A stretch of DNA of 22,847 bases from an uncultured Ruminococcus sp. (GCA_902803255.1 CADCPG010000113.1:1-22847), one strand, 5' to 3'. Positions 8,137 to 16,580 are shown, counted from the first letter of the stretch. Translations and numbers: made by a program. Notes: generated from the sequence alone by a model not told the origin.

Positions 8137-8165
8137 TTGACAAATAGTATAAAATCGGATATAAT
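8137..8165 (+). promoter_or_regulatory. Sigma-A promoter of the lipoprotein/oxidoreductase operon
   Basis: Perfect TTGACA (8137-8142) and perfect TATAAT (8160-8165) with a 17-base spacer. It is back-to-back with the minus-strand promoter at 8080-8108, with only about 28 bases between the two -35 boxes. The leader is about 89 nt. Confidence 0.9.
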
Positions 8166-8260
8166 TATCCGTGAATGCGCCACGGCCATGCTGAGAAGTC
8201 CGGCCGAGGCGTACCGAATAAAAAAAACAATTTAAAAACATACCAGGAGGTAACCAGATC

Positions 8261-9754
8261 ATGAAAAAGATCACACGCAGACTGCTGATCGCCGGATGCG
8301 CGCTGCTGCTCTGCATCTCGATGCTCGGCTTCGTATCGTGCACGGCGACCGAATCGGCCCAGGTCCTTTTCAGGAAGGCAATATCCAGAACTGTCGAACA
8401 GTATGAAAAGTTCGACCTCGTCTCGTTCGCGAAAGACCTCAGCGAAGGCGGAAAAGTCAAACTGACCGCCGAAAACATCAAGGTCCCGACCGGCGAAGAA
8501 TCGGCCATCAAGGGCAAGGGAACCGCGGAATTCAGCTTCGACGTAGCAAAGAGGACGGCTTCGGCCTCCGCTTCCGCCGAACTCGACGGCAAAAAGTATG
8601 AAGCTTCCGGATATTTCTCGGCGACCGACGTCGCGGTCAAGTTCGACCAGGTCCTCGATAAAGTATACGGTATCAGCCTGAAGAACGCCGAGAAGAACCT
8701 CGCGAAATCGGTCTTCTACTACGACGGCGATTCGGAGTACGCCCTCACCGAGGAGCAGTACAACACGATCATCGACGCCCTCAAGACCCTCGAAGACAAC
8801 AAGAACGTTGAAAAGACGGGAAAGAAACTCGCCGACAAATACGTGAAGAAACTCTTCGGCTATCTTGAGAAGAATGCGGAATACGCCAAGGAAAACACCG
8901 AGACGAAGGTACTCGACGAGGCCTCCGTTCCCGCCACTCTCGTGACCGTCTCGATCGACGAAAAGGGACTCTCGGCAGTCATCCAGGCGCTCTGGAAGGA
9001 CGCCAAGGCCGACAAGGAGCTCAAGAGCTTCATCTCCGACTATGTGCTTCCGCTCTCCGGCGGCAACTACGAGGATGTCGGTGACCTCTACGAGGACATC
9101 GACGAGGAAGTCGAGGAGTTCGCCGAGAAAGCCGAGGACGCCGATTTCGAGATCACCGTAAAGTACTACCTGAACAAGTCGTCGGGAGCCGTCATGAAGG
9201 GCGAACTCACCCTGAAGACAAACGGGAACAAGCAGCAGTACACCGCGGAGCTCGGCAATAAGTTCAAGACCTTCGAAGGCATCAAGTTCTCGACCCGCAG
9301 AGCGCCTTCCGGCGGCAGCTGGAGCGATACTGTCTATGTATGGCTCAAGGTCGTCGAGAACACCAAGGAGCAGCTCAGCCTGAAGCTGGTCGGCTCCGAC
9401 GGCGCCGACGTCCCCGAGGTCTCCCTAAGGTACGACAAAGCCGAGAACACCGTCAAGGTCTCTATGAAGGACTCCTACGGAGATGAGGCATTCGCTGTCA
9501 AGTTCGGCTATGTGAAGAAGGGCTCGACGATAACGCTGAAGCTCACTTCGCTCACGCAGGACGGCGAAAAGATGGATATCCCCGCCGACTTCACGCTCGA
9601 GATCAGCACGAAGCCTTCGGTCTCGTCGATAAAGAAGTATACCGACATCCTCACTCTCACCGAGGAGAACATCGAGGATCTCAAGGATAACATAGAGGAA
9701 AATCTCGACAAGATCGAAGAGGATCTCACCGATCAGGCGAAAGATTCCGATTAA
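8261..9754 (+). CDS. Surface lipoprotein of unknown function
   Basis: I do not recognise the family. The 497-residue protein starts MKKITRR, continues with a hydrophobic stretch and reaches a lipobox-like GFVSC with the lipidated Cys at about residue 27, so it should be anchored to the outer face of the membrane. The mature part is rich in Lys, Glu, Asp and Ser, has no internal Cys, and looks like long amphipathic beta strands separated by acidic helices (for example EDVGDLYEDIDEEVEEFAEKA). It ends in an acidic helix with heptad-like spacing (LTEENIEDLKDNIEENLDKI). The layout recalls lipid- or polymer-carrying lipoproteins, but no motif proves that. The ATG follows a strong AGGAGGT box (8246-8252) and the promoter is near-perfect, so expression is probably high. 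The oxidoreductase gene begins 56 bases downstream with no terminator between. Confidence 0.8.
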   Translation: MKKITRRLLIAGCALLLCISMLGFVSCTATESAQVLFRKAISRTVEQYEKFDLVSFAKDLSEGGKVKLTAENIKVPTGEESAIKGKGTAEFSFDVAKRTASASASAELDGKKYEASGYFSATDVAVKFDQVLDKVYGISLKNAEKNLAKSVFYYDGDSEYALTEEQYNTIIDALKTLEDNKNVEKTGKKLADKYVKKLFGYLEKNAEYAKENTETKVLDEASVPATLVTVSIDEKGLSAVIQALWKDAKADKELKSFISDYVLPLSGGNYEDVGDLYEDIDEEVEEFAEKAEDADFEITVKYYLNKSSGAVMKGELTLKTNGNKQQYTAELGNKFKTFEGIKFSTRRAPSGGSWSDTVYVWLKVVENTKEQLSLKLVGSDGADVPEVSLRYDKAENTVKVSMKDSYGDEAFAVKFGYVKKGSTITLKLTSLTQDGEKMDIPADFTLEISTKPSVSSIKKYTDILTLTEENIEDLKDNIEENLDKIEEDLTDQAKDSD

Positions 9755-9810
9755 AACCGAAAAGAACAGATTGAACGCGCAAGCGGCAGACAAGAGGTAA
9801 ACAGACAGCG

Positions 9811-11046
9811 ATGGCAAAGATCAGGGTCGGCGTGTTCGGCGGAGCACGCGGTTTCACAATGATCAATCAGCTTCTGGCGAGGGACGACGCCGTCCTTACG
9901 GCGGTGTGCGACAAATACCGCCCCCTGCTCGACAGAGTGGGGAAGAAGGCGGAGGAACTCGGCCAGAAGGTGGCTCTCTGCGAGAGTTTCGACGAATTCA
10001 TGGAGCAGGACATGGACGCCGTAGTGCTCGCGAATTACGCGAACGAGCACGTGCCCTACGCGGTGCGGCTGCTCAACAGCGGGCGGCACGTCATGAGCGA
10101 AGTCCTGACATGCTCAAATATGGCAGAGGCGGTGGAGCTGATCGAGGCGGTCGAGAAGACCGGTCTCGTCTACACATACGCCGAGAACTACTGTTACACT
10201 CCCGCTAGACAGGAGATGCGCAGAAGATACCTCGCGGGCGACATAGGCGAGCTGCTGTATGCCGAGGGCGAGTACATTCACGACTGTTCGTCGATCTGGC
10301 CCCAGATCACCTACGGTGAGCGGAACCACTGGCGGAACCTTATGTCGTCGACCTTCTACAACACCCACTCGCTCGGGCCTCTGCTCAAGATGACGGGGCT
10401 CCGTCCGGTGTCGGTATCCGGCTTTGAGACGCCTCTGTCGCCCCACATGCTCGAACTCGGAGCCTGCTTCGGCTCGGGCGGAATGGAGATAGTGACGCTG
10501 AACAACGGTGCGGTAGTCAAGTCGCTCCACGGCGACCTCAAGCACGCGGCTCACAGCCGCTATTACCTAAGCGGCACGCGCGGGGGGCTGCTGGACCCGA
10601 ACAGGGACTGCATGGTCTGCGCGTATACCGAAGGACCCGGCGAGAACTGCCGCGGGAAAAAGGAAGAGTACAAGGCTGAGCATCCGATAGCCGAGGCCGG
10701 GCAGACCGGCCACGGAGGAGGCGACTATTACACCGTGCACTTCTTCATCCGCAGTATACTCGGCGACGAAGAGGCAAAAAAGATGGCGGTGAACGTATAC
10801 GAGGCCGTCGACATGTGCACGCCGGGCATTCTCGGCTACAAGTCGGTCCTCGAGGGCAACAGGTCCTACAGAGTTCCCGATCTTCGCAGACCCGAAGAGA
10901 GGGACGCCTGGAGGAACGACAGAGCCTGCACCTTCCCCGACATAGCCGGAGACCAGGTCCTTCCGAACCGGATCGATTCGATCTCGGTGCCCGACAGCAC
11001 CTATGAGCGCGTAAAACAGCTCTGGATCGATAAAAAGCCGGGCTGA
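9811..11046 (+). CDS. Gfo/Idh/MocA family NAD(P)-dependent oxidoreductase
   Basis: Predicted cytoplasmic sugar or inositol dehydrogenase-like enzyme of 411 residues. The N-terminal Rossmann domain opens IRVGVFGGARGF (residues 4-15); DAVVLANYANEHVPYAV is the usual strand and helix around the cofactor. In most family members the next motif is E-K-P; here the equivalent place reads MSEVLTCSN (about 95-103), so the Lys is absent. The C-terminal alpha/beta domain carries STFYNTHSLGPLL, whose His (about 186) is at the usual catalytic position. A late GHGGGDYYTVHFFI segment resembles oxidoreductases acting on glycans. The ribosome site is weak (AGAGGT about ten bases before the ATG), suggesting dependence on transcription from the lipoprotein promoter. 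An intrinsic terminator follows 26 bases after the stop. The substrate cannot be named. Confidence 0.88.
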   Translation: MAKIRVGVFGGARGFTMINQLLARDDAVLTAVCDKYRPLLDRVGKKAEELGQKVALCESFDEFMEQDMDAVVLANYANEHVPYAVRLLNSGRHVMSEVLTCSNMAEAVELIEAVEKTGLVYTYAENYCYTPARQEMRRRYLAGDIGELLYAEGEYIHDCSSIWPQITYGERNHWRNLMSSTFYNTHSLGPLLKMTGLRPVSVSGFETPLSPHMLELGACFGSGGMEIVTLNNGAVVKSLHGDLKHAAHSRYYLSGTRGGLLDPNRDCMVCAYTEGPGENCRGKKEEYKAEHPIAEAGQTGHGGGDYYTVHFFIRSILGDEEAKKMAVNVYEAVDMCTPGILGYKSVLEGNRSYRVPDLRRPEERDAWRNDRACTFPDIAGDQVLPNRIDSISVPDSTYERVKQLWIDKKPG

Positions 11047-11072
11047 CCGGATTTCGATGTCATAATAAAACC

Positions 11073-11101
11073 CCCGGGAGTGATCTCCCGGGAGTTTTTT
11101 T
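11073..11101 (+). terminator. Intrinsic terminator after the oxidoreductase gene
   Basis: CCCGGGAG (11073-11080) pairs with CTCCCGGG (11085-11092) around a TGAT loop, and a run of seven T follows at 11095-11101. On the minus strand the same hairpin is followed by TTTTATTAT, so it may also stop transcripts of the opposing sugar-isomerase-like gene that ends at 11174. Confidence 0.92.
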
Positions 11102-11173
11102 ACGGCGGCCGCCGGATGTCAGCGGCACTGACGGAAATATCGAAGTCGTCCGTACCGGATGAACGGAGGTGCT

Positions 11174-11962
11174 TCAGAGTTCTATGCTCCTGAGCATCTT
11201 CGCGGCGGCCGCGCAGTCGGAGGCGAAGTCGGATGTCCCGGCCTCGACCGAGCACCGCGTCACTCCGACGTCGCGAAGGGCCTCGAGGAACTCCCTGTAT
11301 CCGTACTCTCCCGCGTCGGCGGGGAAGGTGCGCGTCCGGCCTTCCCGCTCGATCGGGAAGGAGATATGGGCGTGCTTTACCGCGGCTCCGAGCAGTCTTA
11401 TTTCGTCGGGGCCGTCACCGCAGCGGTGCATGTGGTAGATGTCGGCGGTGACTCCGGTGTTGCCGCAGCCCGACGCGGCGGCGAGCTCCGCGCCCTCGAG
11501 GAGCGTGTTTATGATATTGCACTCGGCCTTCGCCAGCGGCTCGACCGCCAGCGTGACGCCGGCGGCGTCGGCGGCGGGGGCGGCGGTGTATCTGATGAAA
11601 TCGGCAAGCTTCCGGAAGCAGTCGGTGAAACTCATCCCTTCGGGGACCTTCCTCGCTCCTCCCGAACCGAACACCACCGTTTTTATTCCGATGGCGCGGC
11701 ACGCCCGGAATCCGGCCCTCACATATCGCTCGATACCGGTCTCGGAATACGGCCGGTAGATCGGCATCGACGACGGAATGAAGCCGTTCGCGGCCTCGCA
11801 TCCGATCCCTTCGGCGTCGAGCTGACGCATGAGCTGCGACAGCCCCTCTTCGGTGATCTCCGCGGTGTCGCGGAAGCCGCATTCGATGTAGTCGAAACCG
11901 GCCGCGGCCGCTGAATGTATCCTTTCGGGCTTTTTCAGCCCGAGGCAGACTCCGAATCTCAT
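11174..11962 (-). CDS. Sugar phosphate isomerase/epimerase-like TIM barrel protein
   Basis: Member of the xylose isomerase-like TIM-barrel superfamily (AP_endonuc_2 fold; relatives include IolE, IolI and hydroxypyruvate isomerases). The 262-residue length is normal. The expected metal-ligand positions are visible: Glu in LAVEPLAKAECNIINT, Asp and His in VTADIYHMHRCG, His in VKHAHISFP, and Glu in CSVEAGTSDF near the C-terminus. The frame is open to 12133, but that extension covers the promoter; the ATG at 11962 (MRFGVCLGLKK) gives the canonical first beta strand, although its ribosome site (AGGACGGG) is somewhat distant. It has its own near-consensus promoter, divergent from the GH172 operon, which suggests a shared carbohydrate role. 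The substrate is unknown. Confidence 0.88.
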   Translation of the reverse strand: MRFGVCLGLKKPERIHSAAAAGFDYIECGFRDTAEITEEGLSQLMRQLDAEGIGCEAANGFIPSSMPIYRPYSETGIERYVRAGFRACRAIGIKTVVFGSGGARKVPEGMSFTDCFRKLADFIRYTAAPAADAAGVTLAVEPLAKAECNIINTLLEGAELAAASGCGNTGVTADIYHMHRCGDGPDEIRLLGAAVKHAHISFPIEREGRTRTFPADAGEYGYREFLEALRDVGVTRCSVEAGTSDFASDCAAAAKMLRSIEL

Positions 11963-12023
11963 TTCTAATCTTATCCCGTCCTTTTTTATCGGCCTCCCGG
12001 TCCGCCCGGCCGGCCTCAGCAAA

Positions 12024-12052
12024 ATTATAGCATGAGACGCCGGCAAAGTCAA
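12024..12052 (-). promoter_or_regulatory. Promoter of the TIM-barrel isomerase-like gene
   Basis: On the minus strand, TTGACT (12047-12052) and a perfect TATAAT (12024-12029) are 17 bases apart. The predicted start lies near 12017, about 55 nt before the ATG at 11962. Confidence 0.85.
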
Positions 12053-12080
12053 GCACAGATGCCGAAAGTAAAGAGCGGCA

Positions 12081-12099
12081 CCGCCCGTCGCGCGGGCGG
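12081..12099. promoter_or_regulatory. Inverted repeat centred between two divergent promoters (candidate operator)
   Basis: CCGCCCG (12081-12087) and CGGGCGG (12093-12099) form a perfect dyad around TCGCG. Its midpoint (12090) is almost exactly midway between the divergent -35 boxes at 12052 and 12127, a good position for a regulator controlling both units. No regulator gene is adjacent, and a GC-rich chance palindrome is possible. Confidence 0.4.
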
Positions 12100-12126
12100 A
12101 AGATCCCGGGCGCTGCGCATATATCC

Positions 12127-12155
12127 TTGACATATCAGAAGAAAAGTATTAAAAT
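12127..12155 (+). promoter_or_regulatory. Promoter of the GH172/solute-binding/GDPD operon
   Basis: Perfect TTGACA (12127-12132) and TAAAAT (12150-12155), spacer 17 bases. Transcription would start near 12162, about 44 nt before the GH172 start codon. Confidence 0.8.
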
Positions 12156-12205
12156 GGTATCGATAATTAGTGTGACAGGCGAAAAGCGGAACGGAGGAAG
12201 CACAA

Positions 12206-13291
12206 ATGTTCTCTGGTATATCGAACTCTATGGACACCATTTTCCTGCTGTCCGACGCGAAGACCCGGTCGCTCAGCGCGGAAAATCCCGACGGCGCCCC
12301 CGGGCGCGGCGGGTCAGCGATCACCGGCACCGGCGAGTTGTGCGCGGCGGGGCTCGGACAGGGCTGGAAGATCAGCCCCAGCATAAGGCTGCCCGCGGGG
12401 CAGGTGACCGAGGTCGGGAGGATCGACGGCCAGGGGGCGATAGAGCACATCTGGCTGACTCTCGGCCGGGTTCACGGCCGGGACATCTGGCGCGACGTCA
12501 TAATCCGCATCTTCTGGGACGGCTGTGAAGTTCCCGCCGTCGAGGTCCCCGCCGGTGATTTTTTCGCCTGCGGCTGGAACGAATACGCACCGGTGAACTC
12601 GCTCGCCGTGTGCGTCAATCCGGCACGCGGCTTCAACTGCTACTGGACGATGCCCTTCCGGAGCGGAGCCCGGATCACCTTCGAGAACCGGAACCCGGAG
12701 GACGTCACGCTGTACTATCAGATCGACTACGTCCTCACCGAAGTCCCCGACGGCAGCGCTTATTTCTGCGCCGCTTTCAGGCGGTCGAACCCCACCCGGG
12801 GCGGCATACACACCCTGCTCGAAGGAGTGAGAGGCCGCGGCCATTACGTCGGGACCTACCTCGCCTGGCAGGTCAACAACAACGGCTGGTGGGGAGAGGG
12901 CGAGATGAAATTCTACATCGACGGCGACGTCGAATTTCCCACCGTATGCGGGACCGGTACCGAGGACTACTTCGGCGGTGCATACAATTTCGACGTTCCG
13001 GGGCAGGGCTACACCGCCTTCTCTACGCCGTACAGCGGTCTGCCGCAGATCATAAGGCCCGACGGCCTCTACCGCTCGAACACCCGCTTCGGTATGTACA
13101 GATGGCATATAACCGACCCGGTGAGGTTCACCGAAACGCTGAAGGTCACCGTCCAGGACCTCGGCTGGAGATCGGAGCGCAGATACCTCGTCCAGCAGAG
13201 CGACATCAGTTCGGTGTCGTACTGGTATCAGGACAGTCCCGGTTCCGGCGCGCCGCGCATCGGAACACGCGACGAACTCGAGATAATTTAA
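12206..13291 (+). CDS. GH172 (DUF2961) family glycoside hydrolase
   Basis: The 361-residue protein matches the DUF2961 family, now GH172, whose characterised members act on alpha-D-fructofuranosides (difructose dianhydride) or alpha-D-arabinofuranosides. Visible family features are GRIDGQGAIEHIWLTL (71-86), DIWRDVIIRIFWDG, VEVPAGDFFACGW, and the two acidic motifs WWGEGEMKFYIDGD (228-241) and CGTGTEDYFGGAYNF (248-262), which carry candidate catalytic Glu residues (231 or 233, and 253). Length is typical of the single-domain family. There is no signal peptide, so it should act in the cytoplasm on imported oligosaccharides. The ATG follows GGAGG at 12193-12197. It is first in an operon; a solute-binding lipoprotein starts 43 bases downstream. 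Exact linkage specificity cannot be read from the sequence. Confidence 0.9.
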   Translation: MFSGISNSMDTIFLLSDAKTRSLSAENPDGAPGRGGSAITGTGELCAAGLGQGWKISPSIRLPAGQVTEVGRIDGQGAIEHIWLTLGRVHGRDIWRDVIIRIFWDGCEVPAVEVPAGDFFACGWNEYAPVNSLAVCVNPARGFNCYWTMPFRSGARITFENRNPEDVTLYYQIDYVLTEVPDGSAYFCAAFRRSNPTRGGIHTLLEGVRGRGHYVGTYLAWQVNNNGWWGEGEMKFYIDGDVEFPTVCGTGTEDYFGGAYNFDVPGQGYTAFSTPYSGLPQIIRPDGLYRSNTRFGMYRWHITDPVRFTETLKVTVQDLGWRSERRYLVQQSDISSVSYWYQDSPGSGAPRIGTRDELEII

Positions 13292-13334
13292 AAGCCTTAG
13301 CTGATTTTTCCGTAAAGAAAAGGAGTACAACGAC

Positions 13335-14822
13335 ATGAAACGAATCATCTGCCTGCTGCTGGCGCTTCTTCTGGCCGCCGGCACGCTTGCCGCCTGCGCC
13401 GAAAAGACCGGCCCTGAGACCGGGGCGGCCGCGGATTCATCCGCGGATCCTTCCGGCTCCGCCGGCCAGGGGAGTGAGACCGAAGAGCAGCGCCTCACTC
13501 CCGACATACCCGACGAAGATTTTCAGGGTTACGAATTCAACGTGCTCACGAGAGGCACCGGCTCGTCGACCTGGTATTCCAGGGACATATACGCCGAAGC
13601 GGTGACGGGCGACATTATTTCCGACGCCGTCTACTCACGCAACAAGGCGGTCGAGGAAAAGTATCACTTCACTGTCGTCGAGACCGGTTCCGACACCCCC
13701 CAGGAGGATGCCCTGAAGGCGGCCGGAAGCGGGCTTGACATCTACGGGATGTACTGCTTCAGAGTCAAGGACCATATGACGTCGCTGGTCCTCCAGGGGT
13801 ACGTACGCGACCTTAACGGCATCGACCGGATCGATCTCGACCGCCCCTACTACGACCGGAACAGCCGGGAGAATTTCTCGATCGACAACAAGCTCTTCCT
13901 CGTGACGGGAGACCTGCTTACGATGGACAACGACGCGACGCGGTGCTGCCTCTTCAACAAGGAGATCTTCGAGGAGCGCAGGATCGCCGATCTTGTCGGC
14001 GGGACGCTGTACGATCTGACCGAGCGCGGCGAGTGGACGCTCGAGGCGATGGCTGCCTGCGCCGGCAACGCCACCTCGGACGCCAACGGCGACGGAGTCA
14101 TGGGCCTCGAGGACAAATGGGGCATGGTCTCCGAGCAGTTCAACGGCCTCGCGTTCTGCAACGCCGCCGGGATCATGCTCTTTGAGAAGGATGCCGACGA
14201 CATCCCCGTCTTCACCGGCAACAACGAGCAGACGCTCTCCGTCCTTTCCGATATAATCACGATGCTCAATCAGGACTACTGCCGCCACTACAGCAACGCC
14301 TACAACGAGGCGATCCCGCAGTTCAAGGACGGGCTCGTGCTCTTCTATCCCGCCCAGCTGGCCGACGTCCCGCTGCTCCGCGCGATGGAATTCAACTTCG
14401 GTATCGTTCCGCTGCCCAAATTGACGAAGGATCAGGACAGCTACCACAGCCCGGTCACGACGTACGGCAGCAACTGCATAGCCGTCCCTTCCGCCGTCGT
14501 CGAGCCTGAGCGGTCCGGATCGATCATCGAGGCGCTTTCCTGCGAATCGATGTACGTCGTGACGCCTGCGTACTTCGAGGTGAGTCTCAAGTCGAGGCTG
14601 TCGAGAGACGCCGATTCGGCGAAGTCGGTAGATATCATACTGAATACAGCGGTATTTGAACTCGCGTACATGTGGAACCTTGCCGGGATCTACAGCAGCA
14701 TCTGCACCGCCTTCAACAACAACCAGCCTTCCCTGGCCGCGCAGTTCAAGAGCGCGAGCAAGGTCGCTAAGAGCGAGATCAACCGCATGGTCGACTCGAT
14801 AAGGACAAGTGTAAAGGAATAA
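13335..14822 (+). CDS. Extracellular solute-binding lipoprotein (carbohydrate ABC transporter type)
   Basis: A 495-residue family-1-like solute-binding protein. The signal peptide MKRIICLLLALLLAAGTLAAC ends in the lipobox LAAC with lipidated Cys21, followed by a Ser/Gly/Glu-rich linker (to about 55). The mature fold shows the usual features: YEFNVLTRG at the first strand, an SDAVYSRNKAVEEKY helix, LDIYGMYCFRVKD, and a hinge around CLFNKEIFEERR. A calcium-type EF-hand loop, DANGDGVMGLED (249-260), is followed by KWGMVSE, a feature seen in many clostridial sugar-binding proteins. It should deliver an oligosaccharide or related solute to an ABC importer, but no permease or ATPase gene lies in the window. 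The start is supported by AAAGGAG 13 bases upstream. The GDPD-like gene follows after 14 bases. Confidence 0.88.
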   Translation: MKRIICLLLALLLAAGTLAACAEKTGPETGAAADSSADPSGSAGQGSETEEQRLTPDIPDEDFQGYEFNVLTRGTGSSTWYSRDIYAEAVTGDIISDAVYSRNKAVEEKYHFTVVETGSDTPQEDALKAAGSGLDIYGMYCFRVKDHMTSLVLQGYVRDLNGIDRIDLDRPYYDRNSRENFSIDNKLFLVTGDLLTMDNDATRCCLFNKEIFEERRIADLVGGTLYDLTERGEWTLEAMAACAGNATSDANGDGVMGLEDKWGMVSEQFNGLAFCNAAGIMLFEKDADDIPVFTGNNEQTLSVLSDIITMLNQDYCRHYSNAYNEAIPQFKDGLVLFYPAQLADVPLLRAMEFNFGIVPLPKLTKDQDSYHSPVTTYGSNCIAVPSAVVEPERSGSIIEALSCESMYVVTPAYFEVSLKSRLSRDADSAKSVDIILNTAVFELAYMWNLAGIYSSICTAFNNNQPSLAAQFKSASKVAKSEINRMVDSIRTSVKE

Positions 14823-14836
14823 GGGCAGTACAGACC

Positions 14837-16573
14837 GTGAGACCGCTTTACCGCAGCTTCCGCGACAGCTATTCCAGAGACATCTATATCCCTGACGGCG
14901 GGATCACCGTACCGCCCGCCGTAATGACAGAGGCGCGCTCCGTCGCGGACATCCGCGAGCTCTCGTCAGACCGTCCGCCGCAGAACATCATATTGCACAC
15001 CGACCCGGGACTTCGCGTCACGGGACAGGAAGGGGAGACGCTCGGGAGCCTTTACGACGTTCTCTCCCGGTGCACGCGCACAGTCCCGGTCATATATGTC
15101 GCGGATCCCGGGACGCCCGCCGCGCTGGCCGGCTTTGCCGACTTCAACAATCTCGCCGACGCGCTGATATGCGCGCCGTTCGGGAAAAGGGATCTGCTGG
15201 AGAGCGCCTATTCGCTCATCCCCTATATCCGCTGCATGGCCGACTTCAGGGGAGAGGAGGAGCTCATCCCGGAGGATCGCGCCGCGCTTCCGTCGGAGCT
15301 CGTGGCGTCGGGGGCCGTGACGGCGCTATTCGCGCCCGGAGTCCTGTCCCGCGAAGACATCGACGTGATCCAGCGCCGCTTTATACACATATACCTTGAG
15401 GACGGGGGCGACCCCGCGGCCGTGCTGGCCGCAGGAGCGAACGGCATACTGACGGAAGACCCCGGTGCCGTATATGACCTTTACTCCCGCTTTCCGGCCG
15501 GAACTCTCTTCAAAAAGCGCAGGCTCAACGCGCACAAGGGCTTCCAGAACGACGGAAAATACCTCGAGAACTCGATCACCGGCGTCACCGCGGCGGGCAG
15601 ATACGGCTTCGACGCCGCCGAGATCGATGTGAAACTCACTGCCGACGGCGTTCCGATCGTCATGCACAACACCACGACGAAGGGGATGTTCGAGGGTGAA
15701 GAGCGTGCCGTCGAGAAGAGCACCTACTCCGAGCTCGCGTCGATGAAGCGCACCGTGCACCCCGAGGAGGGCGTCGACCGCTTCGACGACCTCATGAAGG
15801 CGATGAAAAAATGGCCCGAGACGCCCGTCGTGATCGAGATCAAGCCCGGGCGTGCGACGAACGGTGTGGAGGAGCTCGTCCGGCTCACCGGTGAGATACT
15901 GGCCAGGGAAGAGTCGCAGGCCCATCCCCTCTGCATAATGGGGGATATTCCGCCCGGATATTCTTATATACACAGCCACCTGCCCCGGCTGCCCTTCGGC
16001 ATGTGCGAGGGAGGAAAATCGGAGCCCCCGCGCTCGCGGAGCGAAGCCGAGGACCTGCTCTGGCGGGTGAGTCTGCTGTCGAAGGGCTGCGCCGCCGCGT
16101 ACAACCCGGAGGACGTCATGATAAACAGCCTCTTCATGCTCTACGCGAACTTCCGCGGACTGTGCGTCTTCGCCTGGTCGAGGAGCTCCTTCTTCAAGCC
16201 CTCGCAGTGGTCGGAAAACGGCCCCGGATGCGACAGGACGTATATCTCGGGGTACGATTCATGGACGATGGACCACGGTGAGAAGTACTTCTCCTACCCC
16301 GTGAGCATCGATCCCGCACCCGGCATGAAGCTCCGCTTCGGGACCGGCGAGCGCTTCGTACCGAAGGTACTCTGCCGTTACATGAACCTGCCGTCGGACG
16401 AGGCGGAGGCCGGCGCCGTGGTGCTGGAGGGAGCGCTCTCCCGCGACGCCGACGGGCGGTTCTACTCGGAAAAGCCGGGCAGCTGCCGCGTGATGTTCTC
16501 GCTTCGCGAGACGCTGCACTTCGGCGACGGGTTCACGCTGTGCACGGAGCCTCTCACTCTTGAATTCGAATAA
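14837..16573 (+). CDS. Double-barrel glycerophosphodiester phosphodiesterase-like protein
   Basis: The 578-residue protein contains a GDPD catalytic domain at about 230-460: NAHKGF (His233, in place of the usual HRG), LENS, AEIDVKLTADGVPIVMHN (Glu262, Asp264, His277) and VVIEIKPG (Glu334), all expected metal or catalytic positions. The preceding 1-225 looks like a second, degenerate GDPD barrel: it lacks the HRG and E-x-D motifs but ends in AGANGILTEDPGAVYDLYS, the typical GDPD closing motif. A beta-rich tail of about 95 residues follows the catalytic domain. GDPDs hydrolyse glycerophosphodiesters to glycerol-3-phosphate and an alcohol. No signal peptide is visible, so action on imported or cytoplasmic substrate is likely. 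The start is GTG, 14 bases after the solute-binding gene. A strong intrinsic terminator ends the operon. Confidence 0.82.
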   Translation: MRPLYRSFRDSYSRDIYIPDGGITVPPAVMTEARSVADIRELSSDRPPQNIILHTDPGLRVTGQEGETLGSLYDVLSRCTRTVPVIYVADPGTPAALAGFADFNNLADALICAPFGKRDLLESAYSLIPYIRCMADFRGEEELIPEDRAALPSELVASGAVTALFAPGVLSREDIDVIQRRFIHIYLEDGGDPAAVLAAGANGILTEDPGAVYDLYSRFPAGTLFKKRRLNAHKGFQNDGKYLENSITGVTAAGRYGFDAAEIDVKLTADGVPIVMHNTTTKGMFEGEERAVEKSTYSELASMKRTVHPEEGVDRFDDLMKAMKKWPETPVVIEIKPGRATNGVEELVRLTGEILAREESQAHPLCIMGDIPPGYSYIHSHLPRLPFGMCEGGKSEPPRSRSEAEDLLWRVSLLSKGCAAAYNPEDVMINSLFMLYANFRGLCVFAWSRSSFFKPSQWSENGPGCDRTYISGYDSWTMDHGEKYFSYPVSIDPAPGMKLRFGTGERFVPKVLCRYMNLPSDEAEAGAVVLEGALSRDADGRFYSEKPGSCRVMFSLRETLHFGDGFTLCTEPLTLEFE

Positions 16574-16580
16574 GACGGTA

